NCBI GenBank assembly: GCA_027257055.1
Contig: JAPVLO010000182.1
Span: forward strand, 2,852,001-2,916,000
Source: Cephalopachus bancanus
Taxonomy: Eukaryota > Chordata > Mammalia > Primates > Tarsiidae
Reading direction: 5' to 3'
Length of the DNA stretch: 64,000 bases
Below the pieces are notes generated by a model. It was not told where the DNA came from. It searched no databases and saw nothing but the letters and a program-made list of their open reading frames with translations. Positions 11,893 to 24,016 of the stretch are shown piece by piece. Numbering within the stretch: position 1 is the stretch's first letter; each line of letters begins with the position of its first letter. The translations under genes were made by a program, and so were the position numbers.

Positions 11893-12530
11893 TGAACGTT
11901 AGTGTCCCCCCAAAAATTCATATACTGAATCCCTACCCCCAGAGTGATGGCATTTGGAGATGGGCCCTTTGGGAGTTAATTGGGATTAGATTAGGTAATA
12001 AGGGTGGGATCCTATTCCTATAAGGAAAGGAAGAGAAAGATGTTCTCTCTCCACATGCACACACAGAGGAAAGGGCATGAGAAGACACATCAAGACGGCA
12101 AGCAACGGGCCGGGCTTGGTGGCTCAGCCTGTAACCCCAGCACTTGGGGAGGTCGAGGCGAGTGGATTGCCTGAGCCCAGAGGCTCAAGACCAGCCTGGG
12201 CAACTTGGCAAAACCCTGTCTCTACAATAAATCAAAAATTAGCCAGGCGTGATAGCACGTGCCTGTAGCTCCAGCTACTTGGAAGGCTGAGGCAGAAGGA
12301 TCTCCGAAGCCCAGCAGGTCAATGCTGGGGTGGCCCGTGAGTATACCACTGCACTCCAGCCTGGGCTACGAAGTGAGACTCTGATTCAAAAAAAAAAAAA
12401 AAGCAAGGAAGAGTGGCCTCACCAAGAACTGAATGAGCTCTTTGATCACTTCTCACTCAGCCTTCAGAATTGTGTGAAAAGTCTCTTATTTAAACTACAG
12501 TATTTTCTTAAGGCAGCTATAACAAACTAG
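11893..12530 (+). repeat. MaLR LTR (MLT1-like), split by an Alu
   Basis: The left part holds GTGTCCCCCCAAAAATTCATAT, CCCTTTGGGAGTTAATTGGG and the GAGAAGACACATCAAGACGGC block. The right part holds GAGTGGCCTCACCAAGAACTG and CAGCCTTCAGAATTGTG. This is the order of the MLT1/MST LTR family of non-autonomous ERVL-MaLR elements. No internal region follows, so it is a solo LTR. Confidence 0.72.
12108..12402 (+). mobile_element. Alu dimer inserted in the MaLR LTR
   Basis: GGGCCGGGCTTGGTGGCTCAGCC start, linker AATAAATCAAAAATTAGCC, end GTGAGACTCTGATTCAAAA. LTR text resumes right after the tail. Confidence 0.92.
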
Positions 12531-12929
12531 ACAGCCCTCTAATGGTATGCTCTTAACCCCATACTTTAGCATGTAAAACTAACTTTTACAATGTTTTAAA
12601 TTGGCTCGATTTGAGTTACTAGTGATATGGAATGATTCACACCACTCAAGTAAGATGGATGAGACAGCTATGAGGTTTGTTACAAGAGAAACCAAGAACC
12701 ACACACTGTGAGCACCACCTGATTCAAATAGTAACAATCACTACCAGTCTTATTTAAACCAACTGCTTCTTTGATTAGAATCACAACGACTGCTGATAAT
12801 GGCCAGCACCCAAGTGATGAGAAGTATTTTATTTCACTTTATTCTCATAAAAAAATCATGTTATTCTGTAGAGTCTTTTTAAAGAACGACTAACGAGAAA
12901 TAAAGAACATGGATTCCGACTGAAGCCAG
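12531..12929. other. No gene seen; unique intron
   Basis: Nothing recognised. Confidence 0.55.
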
Positions 12930-13845
12930 ATTTTTAAAATTACTATTACTGTGGTAAAGTACATACAACATAACATTTACCATTTTAACCATTTTTAGGT
13001 GTACAGCTGCGTGGCACGAATTACGTCCATACTGCTGTACAACCATCACCACCATTCCACTCCAAAACTTCATTTTCCCCAGCAAAAGCCCTAAACCCAC
13101 TTGCCATTCTCCCTAGCCCCTGGCAACCACCATTCAAATTTCTATCTATTTGAGTTCCTGCTTTCATTTCTTTTGTGTATATACACAGAAGTGGAATTTC
13201 TGGACCATGTGATAACTCTGTATTTAATTTTTTGAGGAAGCACCATACTATTTTCCACAACAACGAAACCATTTTACATTCCCTCCAGTACCACACAAGT
13301 TCTTCAAATCCTCACCAACACTTACTATTTTTCTGGGGTTTTGTGAATAATAGCCATCCTAATAGATGTGAAGTCATATCTTACAATGATTTTGATCTAA
13401 TTTCCCTACTGACTAGAGACGCTCATCATCTTTTCATGTGCTTATTGGCCATCTGTACATCTTATCTGAAGACATGTCCTCTGTGCCCATGTTTTAATCA
13501 GGTTGTTTTTTGTTGTTACTGTTGAGTGGTATGAGTTTTTTAATATATTCTGGATATCAATGCCTTAAGCATATGATTTGCAAATACTTTCTTCCATCCT
13601 ATAGGTTGCCTTTTCACTTTATTGAGTGTGTCCTTTGATACACAAAAGTTTCTAATTTTAATAAAACCTAATTTATCAATTTTCGTTGTTGTTGTCTGTG
13701 TTTTGGTGTCCTATCCAAGAAATTATTACCAAATCCAGTTATCAGAAAGCCTTTTTCTCTATGTTTTCTTCTAAGAGTTTATGCTCCTATATTTAGGTCT
13801 TTGACACATTCTAAGTAAATTTTTGTATTTGATGTTGGAGCCAGA
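12930..13845 (-). mobile_element. Old L1 3' part (inverted)
   Basis: Inverted L1 3'-region text: CATTTTAACCATTTTTAGGTGTACAG, ACCATTTTACATTCCCTCC, TTTTTCTGGGGTTTTGTG and GTTGCCTTTTCACTTTATTGA. These phrases are characteristic of L1M copies in reverse. Coding capacity is lost. Confidence 0.8.
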
Positions 13846-13848
13846 CTT

Positions 13849-14137
13849 TTTTTCGAGTTGGAGTCTCACTCCATCACCCAGGCTGGAGTACAGTGGCACG
13901 CTCATGGCCACTGCAGCCTGGACCTGCTGGGTTCAGGTGATCCTTCTGCCTCAGCCTTCCAAGTAGCTGGGACTACAGGCATGCACCACCACACCCGGCT
14001 AATTTTGGTTTTTTATTGTAGAGATAAGGTCTTGCCAAGTTGCCCAGGCTGGTCTCAAACCTGTGGGCTCAGGAAATTCTCTCACCTTGGCCTCCCAAAG
14101 CGCTAGGATTATAGGTATGAGCCACCGTGCCAGGCCT
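13849..14137 (-). mobile_element. Alu dimer, intermediate age
   Basis: GAGTTGGAGTCTCACTCCATC, then both arms to CCGTGCCAGGCC. It keeps the lineage end (CAACTC inverted) but an older box B. Confidence 0.93.
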
Positions 14138-14309
14138 AAAGTTTTTTTTTAATGTTGAGATTAAAAAGGAATCAAGTCCCTTAAACTAATGAGAAGAGAC
14201 AGCCCAGTAAGAAAATAAGAAATAATGCTCAAGCCAGAGGGTGCAGACAGTAAAGAAAAGGAGGCCAATAATAACTTGTAGACCCTCATCAGGATAATCC
14301 ATATAATCT

Positions 14310-14620
14310 AGTGTTTCTCAAGTGCATTACTGGCATTATGGGGAGGATAAGATAACTCAATTCTTTGTTGTGCAGAGCCACCAGGACACCTGGGATGCAT
14401 TACTGGCATTATGGGGAGGATAAGATAACTCAATTCTTTGTTGTGCAGAGCCACCAGGACACCTGGGATGCTTGGCACACCTGGCCTGCACCACCAAATG
14501 CTAACGGTGTCCTCACCCCCATCACTCTCACAACCAAAGAATGCGCCCACATTTCAAAGCACCCTCTAAGGGGGGGAGGAGTATCAGCCCCTATTTTCAA
14601 CTTCTGAATGGAAAGTACTC
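14310..14620. repeat. hAT-Charlie relic (MER5A-like) with internal duplication
   Basis: Phrases TAGTGTTTCTCAA, TTCTTTGTTGTGCAGAGCC, CTGGGATGCTTGGCACACCTGG, CTCACAACCAAAGAATG and CCCTCTAAGGGGGG follow the order of the short non-autonomous MER5A family. Element naming is from memory. It contains a perfect tandem duplication, listed separately. Confidence 0.62.
14323..14468. repeat. Perfect 73-bp tandem duplication
   Basis: Copies at 14323-14395 and 14396-14468 are identical base for base, starting TGCATTACTGGCATTATGGG. They lie within the MER5A-like element, so this is a local duplication of old repeat DNA, not two insertions. Confidence 0.97.
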
Positions 14621-15639
14621 AGAGTTTAGAATATCTATAGGTCTAAAGAGCACAGCAGGAGTAAGAAATGTATCTCTTTGTTTTACTACAAGTCACTGTA
14701 ACAAAATGTAGGGTTCTGTTTGGTTTACTTAGGTTCCTTAAACTGTCAGTAGAATCAGAATTCAATTGCTCCTCTTTCCACAGAAGCCAGAAAATTCAAG
14801 ATACTTAATCTTCCTAATGGCTAGCAGCAAGGCAAGCGCCTTTCACCTGTGTGTAGGCAATGAGATGCTCTGGCTGGGACTATACACCTGGAGCAAGTGA
14901 TATATATAAGGAAACAAGGACTCAATCTGAGACATCACTCTGGAAGCAGAGGCGTTCTGTATCCAGAGGCAGGAATGTCACAACCAGTGCTCTGCAGCAC
15001 TGACAGTGGCATCATGACTGTACCTTAAACTTCACTGTGGTTCTGTGTACCTGGCTTCAATTAATGCCTATTTTCTAAACCTACTTCTCCAGACTTTCAT
15101 GCCAGTTCTAAAAGCAACCCAATATCCTTCCAAAAAATATGTTTTGTGTGCATGTGTTACAGTTGTTTTCTACTACCTGTATCCAAGCTTCCACTCCTGC
15201 AATTCTTCATCACTTCTTTTCTATTGAAACGTATTCTGGGAAGAAGCCCTAAGCACACGCCTTTGACTCGCCACGCCCTTCCCCCATCCCTACCTAAATT
15301 TTTGCCAAGGCAATTAAAACAATGCAAAATGGAAAACTCTGGCCCACCAGCACCGCAAAGAAATAGAGAAAGAGCACACGTACATGCTTAAAACTTCAGG
15401 TTACTCTGAAAACGGAATACATGAGAACAAGGCGAAAAGCAAAGGCAGAACACCAGCCCATGACTACTATTTACTACCACACACCGAGAAGAGGCCTGGG
15501 ACCTGGCAAGGCACACACCTACCCCGTCTGCTCTCCTGCAAGACTCTCACATGCCGGAGCTGAGAACTGGTATACCCTACAGCACAGGCTAAGAGGGCCT
15601 GCCTCTGTCACTCACGGGGAGAGGCCCTCCTACTCAAAA
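14621..15639. other. No gene recognised; unique intron
   Basis: Several short frames, one of 119 codons (15421-15780) that runs into L1 sequence, show no domain. I found no splice-bounded exon. Confidence 0.5.
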
Positions 15640-15821
15640 GCGAATGCAACAAAAACAAAAACAGACAAATGGGACTTAATTAAACTAAAAAGCTTCTGCA
15701 CAGCAAAAGGAATAATCAACAGAGTAAATAGAAAACGTAAAGAATGGGAAAAAGTAACTATGCATTCAACAAAGAGCTAATATCGAGAATCTTATGGGAA
15801 CTCAGGAAAAAAAAATAAAGC

Positions 15822-16090
15822 CAGGCTTGGTGGCTCAGCCTTTGGGAGGCTGAGGTGAGTGGATTGCCTGAGCCTGAGGGTTCGAGACCCTCCTGGGCAG
15901 CGAGACCTCATCTCTACAGTAAATCAAAAAATCAGCTGGGCGTGGTAGCGCATGCCTGTAATTCTGGCTCCTTGGAAGGCTGCGGCGGAAGGATCGCCGG
16001 AGCCCAGCAGGTCGAGGCTGCGGTGGCCGGGAGCGGCCACTGCACTCCAGTCTGGGTGACAGTGAGACTCCAACTCAAAAAAAAAAAAGA
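15822..16090 (+). mobile_element. Alu, 5-bp-deletion subfamily, with right-arm hairpin
   Basis: It carries GGGCAGCGAGACC and the perfect 10-bp hairpin at 16020-16043. A small internal loss near the 5' end (GGCTCAGCCTTTGGG) removes the TGTAATCCC segment. Confidence 0.95.
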
Positions 16091-16123
16091 ATCCCATTAA
16101 AAGGAGGACAAAGGGCATGAACA

Positions 16124-16412
16124 GACTTTTTTTTTGACTCGGGGTCTCACTCTGTCTCCCAGGCTGGAGTGCAGTGGCACAATCACGGTTCATCATAGAC
16201 GTGACGTCCTGAACGCAGGTGATTCTTCCACCTCAGTCTCCCCAGTAGCTGGGACAACAGGCACGTGCCACCACACTCAGCTCAGTTTTTTGAGTTTTTG
16301 GAGATAAGATCTTGCTATGTTGCCCAGGCCGGTCTCCAACTCCTGGGATCAAACAATCTTTCTTCCTCAACCTCCCAAAATGCTAGATTATAGGCATAAA
16401 CCACCATGCCAG
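16124..16412 (-). mobile_element. Alu dimer, old (J-like)
   Basis: GACTCGGGGTCTCACTCTGTC to CCACCATGCCAGCCC. Diverged, inserted in L1. Confidence 0.9.
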
Positions 16413-16557
16413 CCCTGACACTTTTCAAAAGACACAGCAAGTGGCCAAAAAGCATACGAAAAAAATGCCAAACATCACTAGTTATCATACAATGCCATCT
16501 TACACCAGCCAGAATGGCTATTACGAAAAAATCTTTTTAAAAATAAAAACAGATAAT

Positions 16558-16850
16558 GGCCGGGCACAGAGGCTCACACCTGTAATCCCAGCACTTTGGG
16601 AGGCAGAGGCAGGACTGCCTGAGCCCAGGGATTTGAGACAAGCCTGGGCAACTTGGTGAGACCTCTTCTCTACAACAAATCAAAAAATTAGCCAGGCATG
16701 GTAGTGCACACCTAGTTTCAACTACTTAGAAGGCCGAAGCAGAAGGATTGCCTGAGCACAGCAGATCAAGGCTGTGGTAGCCATGAGCACGCCACTGCAA
16801 TCCTGCCTGGGCGACAAAGTGAGCCTCTGACTCAATAAAAAAAAAAAAAA
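16558..16850 (+). mobile_element. Alu dimer
   Basis: GGCCGGGCACAGAGGCTCAC to GAGCCTCTGACTCAATAAAA. It sits in the L1 3' region. Confidence 0.92.
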
Positions 16851-17796
16851 AAGATGACGGCAAGAATGTGGGGAAAAGGTAATGCTTATATACTGTTGGT
16901 GGGAATGTAAAGTAGTACAACCTCGATGGAAGACAATATGGAGATTTCTCAAAGAACTAAAAATAGAACTATCCTTCTACTCAGTAATCCCACTTCTGGG
17001 TATCTATCCAAAGGAAAAGAAATCATTTATATTAAAAAACACACCTAAACTCATATGGTTATCACAGCACTATTCATGATAGCAAAGACAGTGTCCATCA
17101 ATAAGAACTGAATACAGAAAATGTGGCATAACTATACCACAGACTACTACTCAGCCATAAAAATGAATGAAATGATGTATTTTGCAGTAACATGAATGAA
17201 ACTGGAGGCCATTATCCTAAGTAAAATGACTGAGAAACAAACAAACACTGCTTGTTTTCACCTACAAGCAAGAGCTAAGCAATGAGTACACACGGACATA
17301 CAGAATGAAAGAATGGACACATGTGAGCACAAAAGATGGGAGGATGGGGAGGGGGTGAGCATCCAAAGATTACCTAATGAGTAAAACGTTCACTATGTGG
17401 GTAACAGGCACACTGAAAGCCAGACCTCATCACTACACACTAAATGTATGTATGACACCTGCTCCTGGATTCCCTAAATATATATATATTTTAACAATTT
17501 TTCACTTAAAAATTTAAATAAAAATAAATATGTAGAAATTAAACAAAACACTCTTAAACAATTAAATGCCAAAGAAATCACGTGGGAAATTAGAAGATAC
17601 TTATAGATGAATAAAAACAAAACCACAACATACCAAAACTTATGAGTTAAATAAGTTAGGAGATGCAGCAAAAGCAGTGCTCAGAGGAGAATCTGTAATA
17701 GTAAATAACATTTACAAAAAAGAAAAAACTATGCTAGTGAAAGAAGCCAGACAGAAAAAATAAATAAATAACATTTACTACTAACCACATTAAAAT

Positions 17797-18083
17797 TTTT
17801 TTTTTTGAGTTGGAGTCTCACTCTGTCACCCAGACTGGAGTGAAGTGGCTGCTCTGGGCCACCGCAGCCTCAACCTGCTTGGCTCCAGTGATCCTTGCAC
17901 CTCAGCCTTCCAAGTAGCCGGAATTACAGGCATGCACTACCACACCCGGCTGATTTTTTGATTTATTGTAGAGATGAGGTCTCACCAAGTTGCCCAGGTG
18001 GGTCTCGAACCTGCAGGCTCAGGCAATCCACTCACCTCAGCCTCCCAAAGCACGGGATGACAGGCTGAGCTACCGAGCCCAGC
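17797..18083 (-). mobile_element. Alu, lineage-specific type without the 5-bp deletion
   Basis: T-run, GAGTTGGAGTCTCACTCTGTC, CAAGTTGCCCAGGTGGGTCTCG (long linker retained), ending GAGCCCAGC. Confidence 0.94.
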
Positions 18084-18184
18084 TCACATAAACATTTAAA
18101 AGAAGATCTCAAATCATCATGCAAATTTACAACCTAACAAAAAAAAAAAAAAAAAAAGGAAGAGCAAGCTAAATCCAATACCTG

Positions 18185-18215
18185 CAGAAGGCGCGGGGGG
18201 GGGGGGGGTTTAAAA
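18185..18215. repeat. Poly-G run
   Basis: GCGCG followed by about 13 G in a row; could be a length-variable or sequencing-sensitive site. Confidence 0.8.
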
Positions 18216-18409
18216 ATTAGAGTGGTAATAAAAAAATAGGAAAAAAAGAAAATCTAAGAAACCAAAAACTGATTCTTTGACAAAACCAATAAAATTAACA
18301 AACCTTCAACTAGATGACAAAGAAAAACAGAGAAGATGCAAATAACTAAAATCAGAAATTAAAATGGAAACATTGTTGTTGACCTTACAGAAATAAAAAG
18401 AATCTAAAG

Positions 18410-18512
18410 AGAATGGTGGTGTGCCTGTAATCCCAGCTATTCAGGAGGCTGAAGCAGGAAGACCATTTGAGGTGAGACCTCATCTCTAAACAATACGGCA
18501 AAATAAAGTAAA
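18410..18512 (+). mobile_element. Rearranged Alu fragment
   Basis: A piece of right arm (TGTAATCCCAGCTATTCAGGAGGC) is joined directly to linker text (GGTGAGACCTCATCTCTA), so internal parts are deleted or reordered. Confidence 0.65.
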
Positions 18513-18628
18513 ATATTAAAAAGTGAGTATTATGAATAACTGTGTACCAAAAAGATTAGACAATCTAGATGAAGTAGATAAATGCCTAGAAATACACAAA
18601 CTATAAAAACTGACTCCAGAAGAAATAC

Positions 18629-18924
18629 AGGCTGGGCACACTGGTGGTGACTCACACCCCTAATCCCAACACTTTAGGTAGATGGGGCAAGAGGACTGCT
18701 TGAGACCAGGATTGGAGACCAGCCTAAGCAACATAGCAAGACACAATCTCTACAAAAAAACCAAAAAATTAGCCGGGTATGGTGGCACACGCCTTTAGTC
18801 CCAGCTACTCAGAAGGCTGAAGCAGGAGGATCACCGGAGCCCAGAAGGTTGAGGCTGCAGTGAGCCATGATCGTGCCACTGCACTCCAGTCCGAGTGACA
18901 AATGAGACTCCGACACAAAAAAAA
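18629..18924 (+). mobile_element. Alu dimer, older
   Basis: GGCTGGGCACACTGGTGG to GAGACTCCGACACAAAA; the right arm keeps the TGAGCCATGATCGTGCCACTG form. Confidence 0.9.
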
Positions 18925-19171
18925 GAACGAACAGAAAATCTGAATAGATCCACAATGGGTAAAGCAATTGAATGAGGAATCAAAATCTCCCCCCCACCCC
19001 CGCAAAAAAACCCAGAACAAGATGGCTTCACTGATGAATTCTACCAAACACTTAAAGAAGTATTAACAACAATTCTTCTTAATCTCTTCTAAAAAAAATA
19101 AATAAAGAAGAGTAAGGAACATTTCCTAACTTGTTCTATGATGCCAAGATATCAAAGCTAGTTAATTAAAA

Positions 19172-19340
19172 AAAAAATAGCCAGGCATGGTAGCACACGT
19201 TTGTAGTTCCAGCTACTAGGAAGGCTGAGGCGGAAGGATCACCAGAGCCCAGCAGGTCCACGCTGGGGTGGCCGTGAGCATGCGTGCCACTGCACTCCAG
19301 CCTGGGCGAAGGAGTGAGACTCCAACTCAAAAAAATATTT
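19172..19340 (+). mobile_element. Alu right arm
   Basis: AGCCAGGCATGGTAGCACACG to GAGACTCCAACTCAAAA; left arm absent. Confidence 0.85.
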
Positions 19341-19463
19341 TAAAAAGCTGGCAAAGGCATCACAAGGAAACTATAGGATAATATCCCTTATAGAGATGCA
19401 AAAATCCTCAACAAAATACTAGCAAACTGAACCCCAAATCATATTAAAAGGACTACAAATTGA

Positions 19464-19587
19464 GGGAAACTGCCAGGGGAGGGGGAAGCACACCTCATCA
19501 ACAAGGATACCTGCATAAGGAACATATTTGTATACCTAACCCTGAATTGTACCCCACACTTTTAAAATAAAAAATTTAGTTTAAAAA
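19464..19587 (+). mobile_element. Short 5'-truncated L1, lineage-specific 3' end
   Basis: It contains CACACCTCATCAACAAGG, CATTTGTATACCTAAC-like text and GAATTGTACCCCACA, the same 3' end as the L1 at 51931-54322. It interrupts old L1 text and is bounded by similar repeats AAAAGGACTACAAATTG and AAAAGGATTACACATG. Confidence 0.8.
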
Positions 19588-19658
19588 AAAAGGATTACAC
19601 ATGTGAGCAAATGGTCATTATCTCAGAAATGTAGAGATGGCTCAACATTAGAAAGTCA

Positions 19659-19832
19659 ATCTAGCCGGGCATGGTGATGCACGCTTGTAGTTCCAGTTAG
19701 CTGGAAGACTGAGGCAGACGGATCACCTGAGTCCAGCAGGTTGAGGCTGGGATGGCCATGAGCATGCCACTGCACTCCAGCCTGGGCAACAGAGTGAGAC
19801 TCTGACTCAAAAAATAAAAGGAAAGAAAAGAG
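19659..19832 (+). mobile_element. Alu right arm
   Basis: TAGCCGGGCATGGTGATGC to GAGACTCTGACTCAAAA, inside L1 ORF2 DNA. Confidence 0.85.
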
Positions 19833-20289
19833 AATCAATCAATATAATACATCACATTAACAGAATGCAGGGAATAAAACACATGATCATCTCAATTGAT
19901 TAAAAGGAAAAAGCATTCAACAAAATTCAGCACTCTTTCATGATAAGCATAACTCAACAAACAAGGACTAGAAGGGAACTCCCTCAACATGATCAGGACA
20001 TTTATGAAAACCACAGCTAACATACTTAATGAAGAAAGACGAAAAGCTTTGCCCCAAAGATAAGGAATAAAACAAAGATGCTCACTTGAACACTGCTAGT
20101 CAACACTACTGGAAGTTCTAGCCAGAGCAATTAGGCAAAAAAAGGACATAACAGGCATGCAAATGGAAGAAGTGAAACTGTTCTGATTCACTAATGACAT
20201 GATCCCATATATAGAAAATCCCAAGAAATACAAAATGACTACCAGAGCTAATAAACTCTGCAAAATTGCAGGGTATAAGATCAACACCA

Positions 20290-20579
20290 GCCGGGCTCGG
20301 TGGCTTAGCCTGTAAGCCCGTGCCTTTGGGAGACTGAGGTGAGTGGACTGCCTGAGCCCGCGGGTTCGAGACCCGCCTGGGCAACTTGGCGAGACCTCAT
20401 CTCCACAATACATCAAAAAATCAGCCGGGCGTGGTAGCGCGCGTCTGTAGCTCCAGCTACTCGGAAGGCTGAGGTGGAAGGATCGCCGGAGCCCAGCAGG
20501 TCGACGCTGGGGTGGCTGTGAGCGTGCGTGCCCCTGCACTCCAGCCTGGGCAAAGGAGTGAGATTCCAACTCGAAAAAA
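20290..20579 (+). mobile_element. Alu, young type, long linker, perfect T-arm motif
   Basis: AGCCGGGCTCGGTGGCTTAGCC start. GCGGGTTCGAGACCCGC at 20360-20376 forms a 5-bp stem and 7-base loop. It retains GGGCAACTTGGCGAGACC, and the right arm is of the GGTGGCTGTGAGCG form. Confidence 0.95.
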
Positions 20580-20598
20580 AAATGCTAAAAAAAAATTG

Positions 20599-20899
20599 AG
20601 GTCGAGCATGGTGGCTCACACCTGTAATCCCAGCACTTTGGGAGGCAGAGGTGAGAGAATTGTCTGAACCCAGGAGTTTGAGACCAGCCTGGACAACTTG
20701 GTGAGACCTTGTCTCTATAATAAATCAAAAAATTAGCCAGGCGTGATTGTGCACGCCTGTTGTCCCTTCTACTTGGAGGGCTGAAGCGGAAGGATCGCCT
20801 GAGCCCTGCAGGTCGAGGCTGTGGTAGCCATTAGTGTGCCACTGCACTCTAGCCCAGATGACAGAAAGAGACTTCAATTCCAAAAGAAAAAAAAAAAAA
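20599..20899 (+). mobile_element. Alu dimer
   Basis: GGTCGAGCATGGTGGCTCAC to GAGACTTCAATTCCAAAAG. It lies next to the previous Alu in tandem. Confidence 0.92.
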
Positions 20900-22054
20900 A
20901 TTCAGTAAATCTTCTTGACCTCAGATTTGGCAATGGATTCTTAGGTATAATACCAAAAGCGTAAGCAACAAAAGAAAACACATAAACTATACTTTATAAA
21001 AATTAAAACTAAAAAAATATACATATTTAAAACTTTGATGCATCAAAGGACATTATAGAGAAAATGAAAAGATAGCCTAAAGAAAGGGAGAAAATATTTG
21101 CAAACCATATATCTAATAAGAATCTAGTATCCAGAAGATATAAAGTCCTCTTATGACTCAACAGTAGAAAGACAAATCACCAATTTGAAAAATAAACAAA
21201 GGATCTAGATGGATATTTCTTCAATCATTCTCCAAAAGATACACAAACAGTCAGCAAGTACATGAAAAAATGTTTGAGATCATTATTCACTAAGGAAATG
21301 CAAACCAAAACCACAATGAGATACCATTTTATATGCACAAGGTTGGAGGTAGTAGATTTTTTGTGAATAATAAATGTTGGAGAGAATATAAAGCAATTAG
21401 AAACTTTGCACATTGCTATAGGAAATGTAAAATGGTTCAGCTGCTGTAGAAAACAGTTTGGTGGTTCCTCAAAAAGTTAAAACAGAGAAGTACCATATAA
21501 CCTAGCAATTCCACTCCTGGGAATACACCCAAGAGAACTGAAAACAGGTACTCAAACAAATTTATGCACGTTCATGTTCACAGCAAAACTATTCACAACA
21601 GCCAAAAGGGGAAGCAATCCAATGTCCATCATCAGATGACTGAATAAACAAATATATATATAAACAACAGAATATGATGCAGTCATAAAAACTGAATGAA
21701 GTGCTAATACGTTACAATTTGGATGAACCTCAAAAACATGCTAAGTAAAAGAACCCAGACAAAAAAGGTCTTATATTGCATGATTACTTTTATGTGAAAT
21801 ATAGAGAACGTGTAAATAGAAACAAAGAGCAGACTGGTAGTTGCCAGAGGCTGGGGGAGGCAGGGAAGCAGGGGAGAGGGAACGGGAGTTATCACCTAAT
21901 GAGTAGTGTTTCTTTTTGGGAGAGATGAAAATGTTTTCAAACAAGACACAGGGATTGGTTGCACAACACTGTGAATGTACTGCATCTACTAAGCGGTCAC
22001 TTTAAAACGGTTAATTCTACATTAAGCAAATTTTACCTGAACAAAAATAAATAC

Positions 22055-23620
22055 TATTTACGAAAGACCTTAGAATCAAGAACAGCAAACACAATTTTAA
22101 AGAACAAGGATAAGAGCCCACACTACCTAATATCAAAATTTAGCTAAAGCTACATTATCAAAACAGTATACTACCCCAACAGAAATATACAAAAGAACCA
22201 AGTAAACAGAAAAGAGAAATCAGAAACAAACCTATGACTACAGTAAACATTTTGTAGCAGAAATGGCATTACAAATCCACAGAAAAGGACAGTCTTCAAT
22301 AAGTAACACAGGGACAAATGAACACCCATATGGAAAAATATAAATTTAGTCCCTACCTCATCATACACAAAGATCAATACTGAATTCCTAAGACGTGAAA
22401 AACAAAACATTAAAACTACCAGAATTGAAAATATAGGACACTGAAACTTGAGGGTGGAAAGGCTTCCCTACACAAAATACAAAAAGCAAGACCATAAAAG
22501 AAAATATCGACAACTTCAATTACATTAAAATTTATACTTCTGCATTACTACGTGCCATAAACAAAATATGAAAATAAGGTATTCATAGCAAAATGAAATG
22601 TGTAATGTAATTCAACTAATAAAAACTTTATTCAGCATGCATAATTTCTACAAATGAGTAAGAGGGTAACAGCCAAAAAGAAAAATTGGCAAAAAAATGT
22701 GAACAAGTAACTCAAAGAGTAGGAAACTGAAATAACCAATATATTTTAAAATATACATATATTTCACCTTACTATCAGTCAGAGAGATATAAAATGAAAC
22801 TGGTATCAGGTTGGCAAAGAATTTTAAAGTCTAACAATACCGTAGTTTATAAAAATGCAGGAGAGGGTGTAAATTGGTAATGACCACTTTAGAGGTTCTT
22901 AACAACAAAATTTAGGGTCCAAGCCAGGCGTAGTGGTTCACGCCTGTAATCCCAGCACTTTGGGAGGCTGAAGGGAGAGGACTGCCTGAGCCCATGGGTT
23001 TGAGACCAGCCTAGGCAACATGACAAGACCTCGTCTCTACAACAAATCAACAAAGCAACCGGGCATGGTGGTGCCTGCTTATAGTTCTAGCTATCAGGAA
23101 GACTGAGGCGGAAGGATCTCCCGAGCCCAGCAGGCCAAGGCTGTGGTGGCCATGAGCGTCCCACTGTACTCCAGCCTGGGTGACAGAGTGAGAGTTCAAC
23201 TCAAAAAAAAAAAAATTTTTTTTCTTGAGTCGATAATAACACATACCCTACAACTAAGTAATTCTTTTTACCCTGAAGAAAAACGTATGTGCCCAAAAAC
23301 ACATGCACAGAATGTTTTTGCAGAAAAAAAAGGAATTAACCTAAAAATCTATCAAGAGGGGAATATATAAATAATTTGAGGTTTAATCATACAATGGAAT
23401 GTTTAGGTGGATAACAAAATTGAACCAGAACATCAACATACACAAATTCATAAAAATAATGTTAAGGAGAACAACTTGAAGACTGATACACAATGTCTAA
23501 GAATATATAAAATGATATATAATTTATATCAACAAATATATATGTTAAGCAAGTATAAAACCATGTATTGAGAAGGACAATGTCCAACTCATGATAGAGG
23601 TTTACCTCAAGAAGGATAAT
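22055..23620 (+). mobile_element. Old L1 ORF2 C-terminal region
   Basis: Decayed text such as CTACATTATCAAAACAGTATA, ACTACCAGAATTGAAAATATAGG, TGAAACTGGTATCAGGTTGGC and ACAATGGAATGTTTAGG follows L1M ORF2 order. Interrupted by an Alu at 22924. Confidence 0.7.
22924..23212 (+). mobile_element. Alu dimer
   Basis: AGCCAGGCGTAGTGGTTCACGCC to GAGTTCAACTCAAAA, with AACATGACAAGACCTCG in the linker. Confidence 0.92.
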
Positions 23621-23737
23621 CTTCAGCTAAACAAGAAAATGTTAAGATGTGACAAAGCTAATTAGTGAGCACACTGATATACATAGATAATTAATAGATA
23701 CATAGATAATTTAGTAATATTATCTATTAAGGCTTTT

Positions 23738-24016
23738 TATGGGCCATGTGTGGTGGCTCATCCTATAATCCCAGCACTTTGGGAAGCTGAGGCAAGAGGA
23801 CTGCATGAGTCCAAGAAATCTAGACCAGCCGAGGCAATGCGTCCAGACCTCGTCTCTACAATTTAAAAATATAGTTGTGCACGCCTGTAGTCTCAGTTAC
23901 TTGGAAGGCTGAAGCAGAAAGACGTCTGAGCCCAGGAGGTCAAGCCTGCAGTAGCCGTGATCACACCACCGCACTCCAGCATGGACAGAAGAGTGAAACT
24001 CTGACTCAAAAAAAAA
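23738..24016 (+). mobile_element. Alu dimer, old
   Basis: TGGGCCATGTGTGGTGGCTC to GAGTGAAACTCTGACTCAAAA; diverged. Confidence 0.88.

Larger units (their letters stand above)
15640..17500 (+). mobile_element. L1 3' end (old primate/mammal type), split by three Alus
   Basis: ORF2 C-terminal text: GGGACTTAATTAAACTAAAAAGC at 15670, TACACCAGCCAGAATGGC at 16501, and the GTTGGTGGGAATGTAAAGTAGTACAA stretch at 16897. Then comes 3'UTR text TGATGTATTTTGCAGTAACATG and AACAGGCACACTGAAAGCC up to about 17480. It is frame-broken. Alus interrupt it at 15822, 16124 and 16558. Confidence 0.85.
17500..22050 (+). mobile_element. Old L1 (L1M-type) ORF2 to 3' end, heavily invaded
   Basis: ORF2 reverse-transcriptase DNA from GCAGCAAAAGCAGTGCTCAGAGG (17667), through GACCAGAATTC-like priming text, CAACATGATCAGGACATTTATG and TACTGGAAGTTCTAGCCAGAGC (20107), to the endmost ORF2 and 3'UTR (ATTGCATGATTACTTTTATG, GGTAGTTGCCAGAGGCTGGGGG, TTAATTCTACATTAAGCAAATTTTACC). 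Disabled by many stops. Seven Alus or Alu pieces and one younger L1 tail lie inside it. Confidence 0.83.

Noticed and set aside
15421..15780. 119-codon + frame
   Set aside because: Its C-terminal third is L1 ORF2 sequence and the rest shows no family resemblance.
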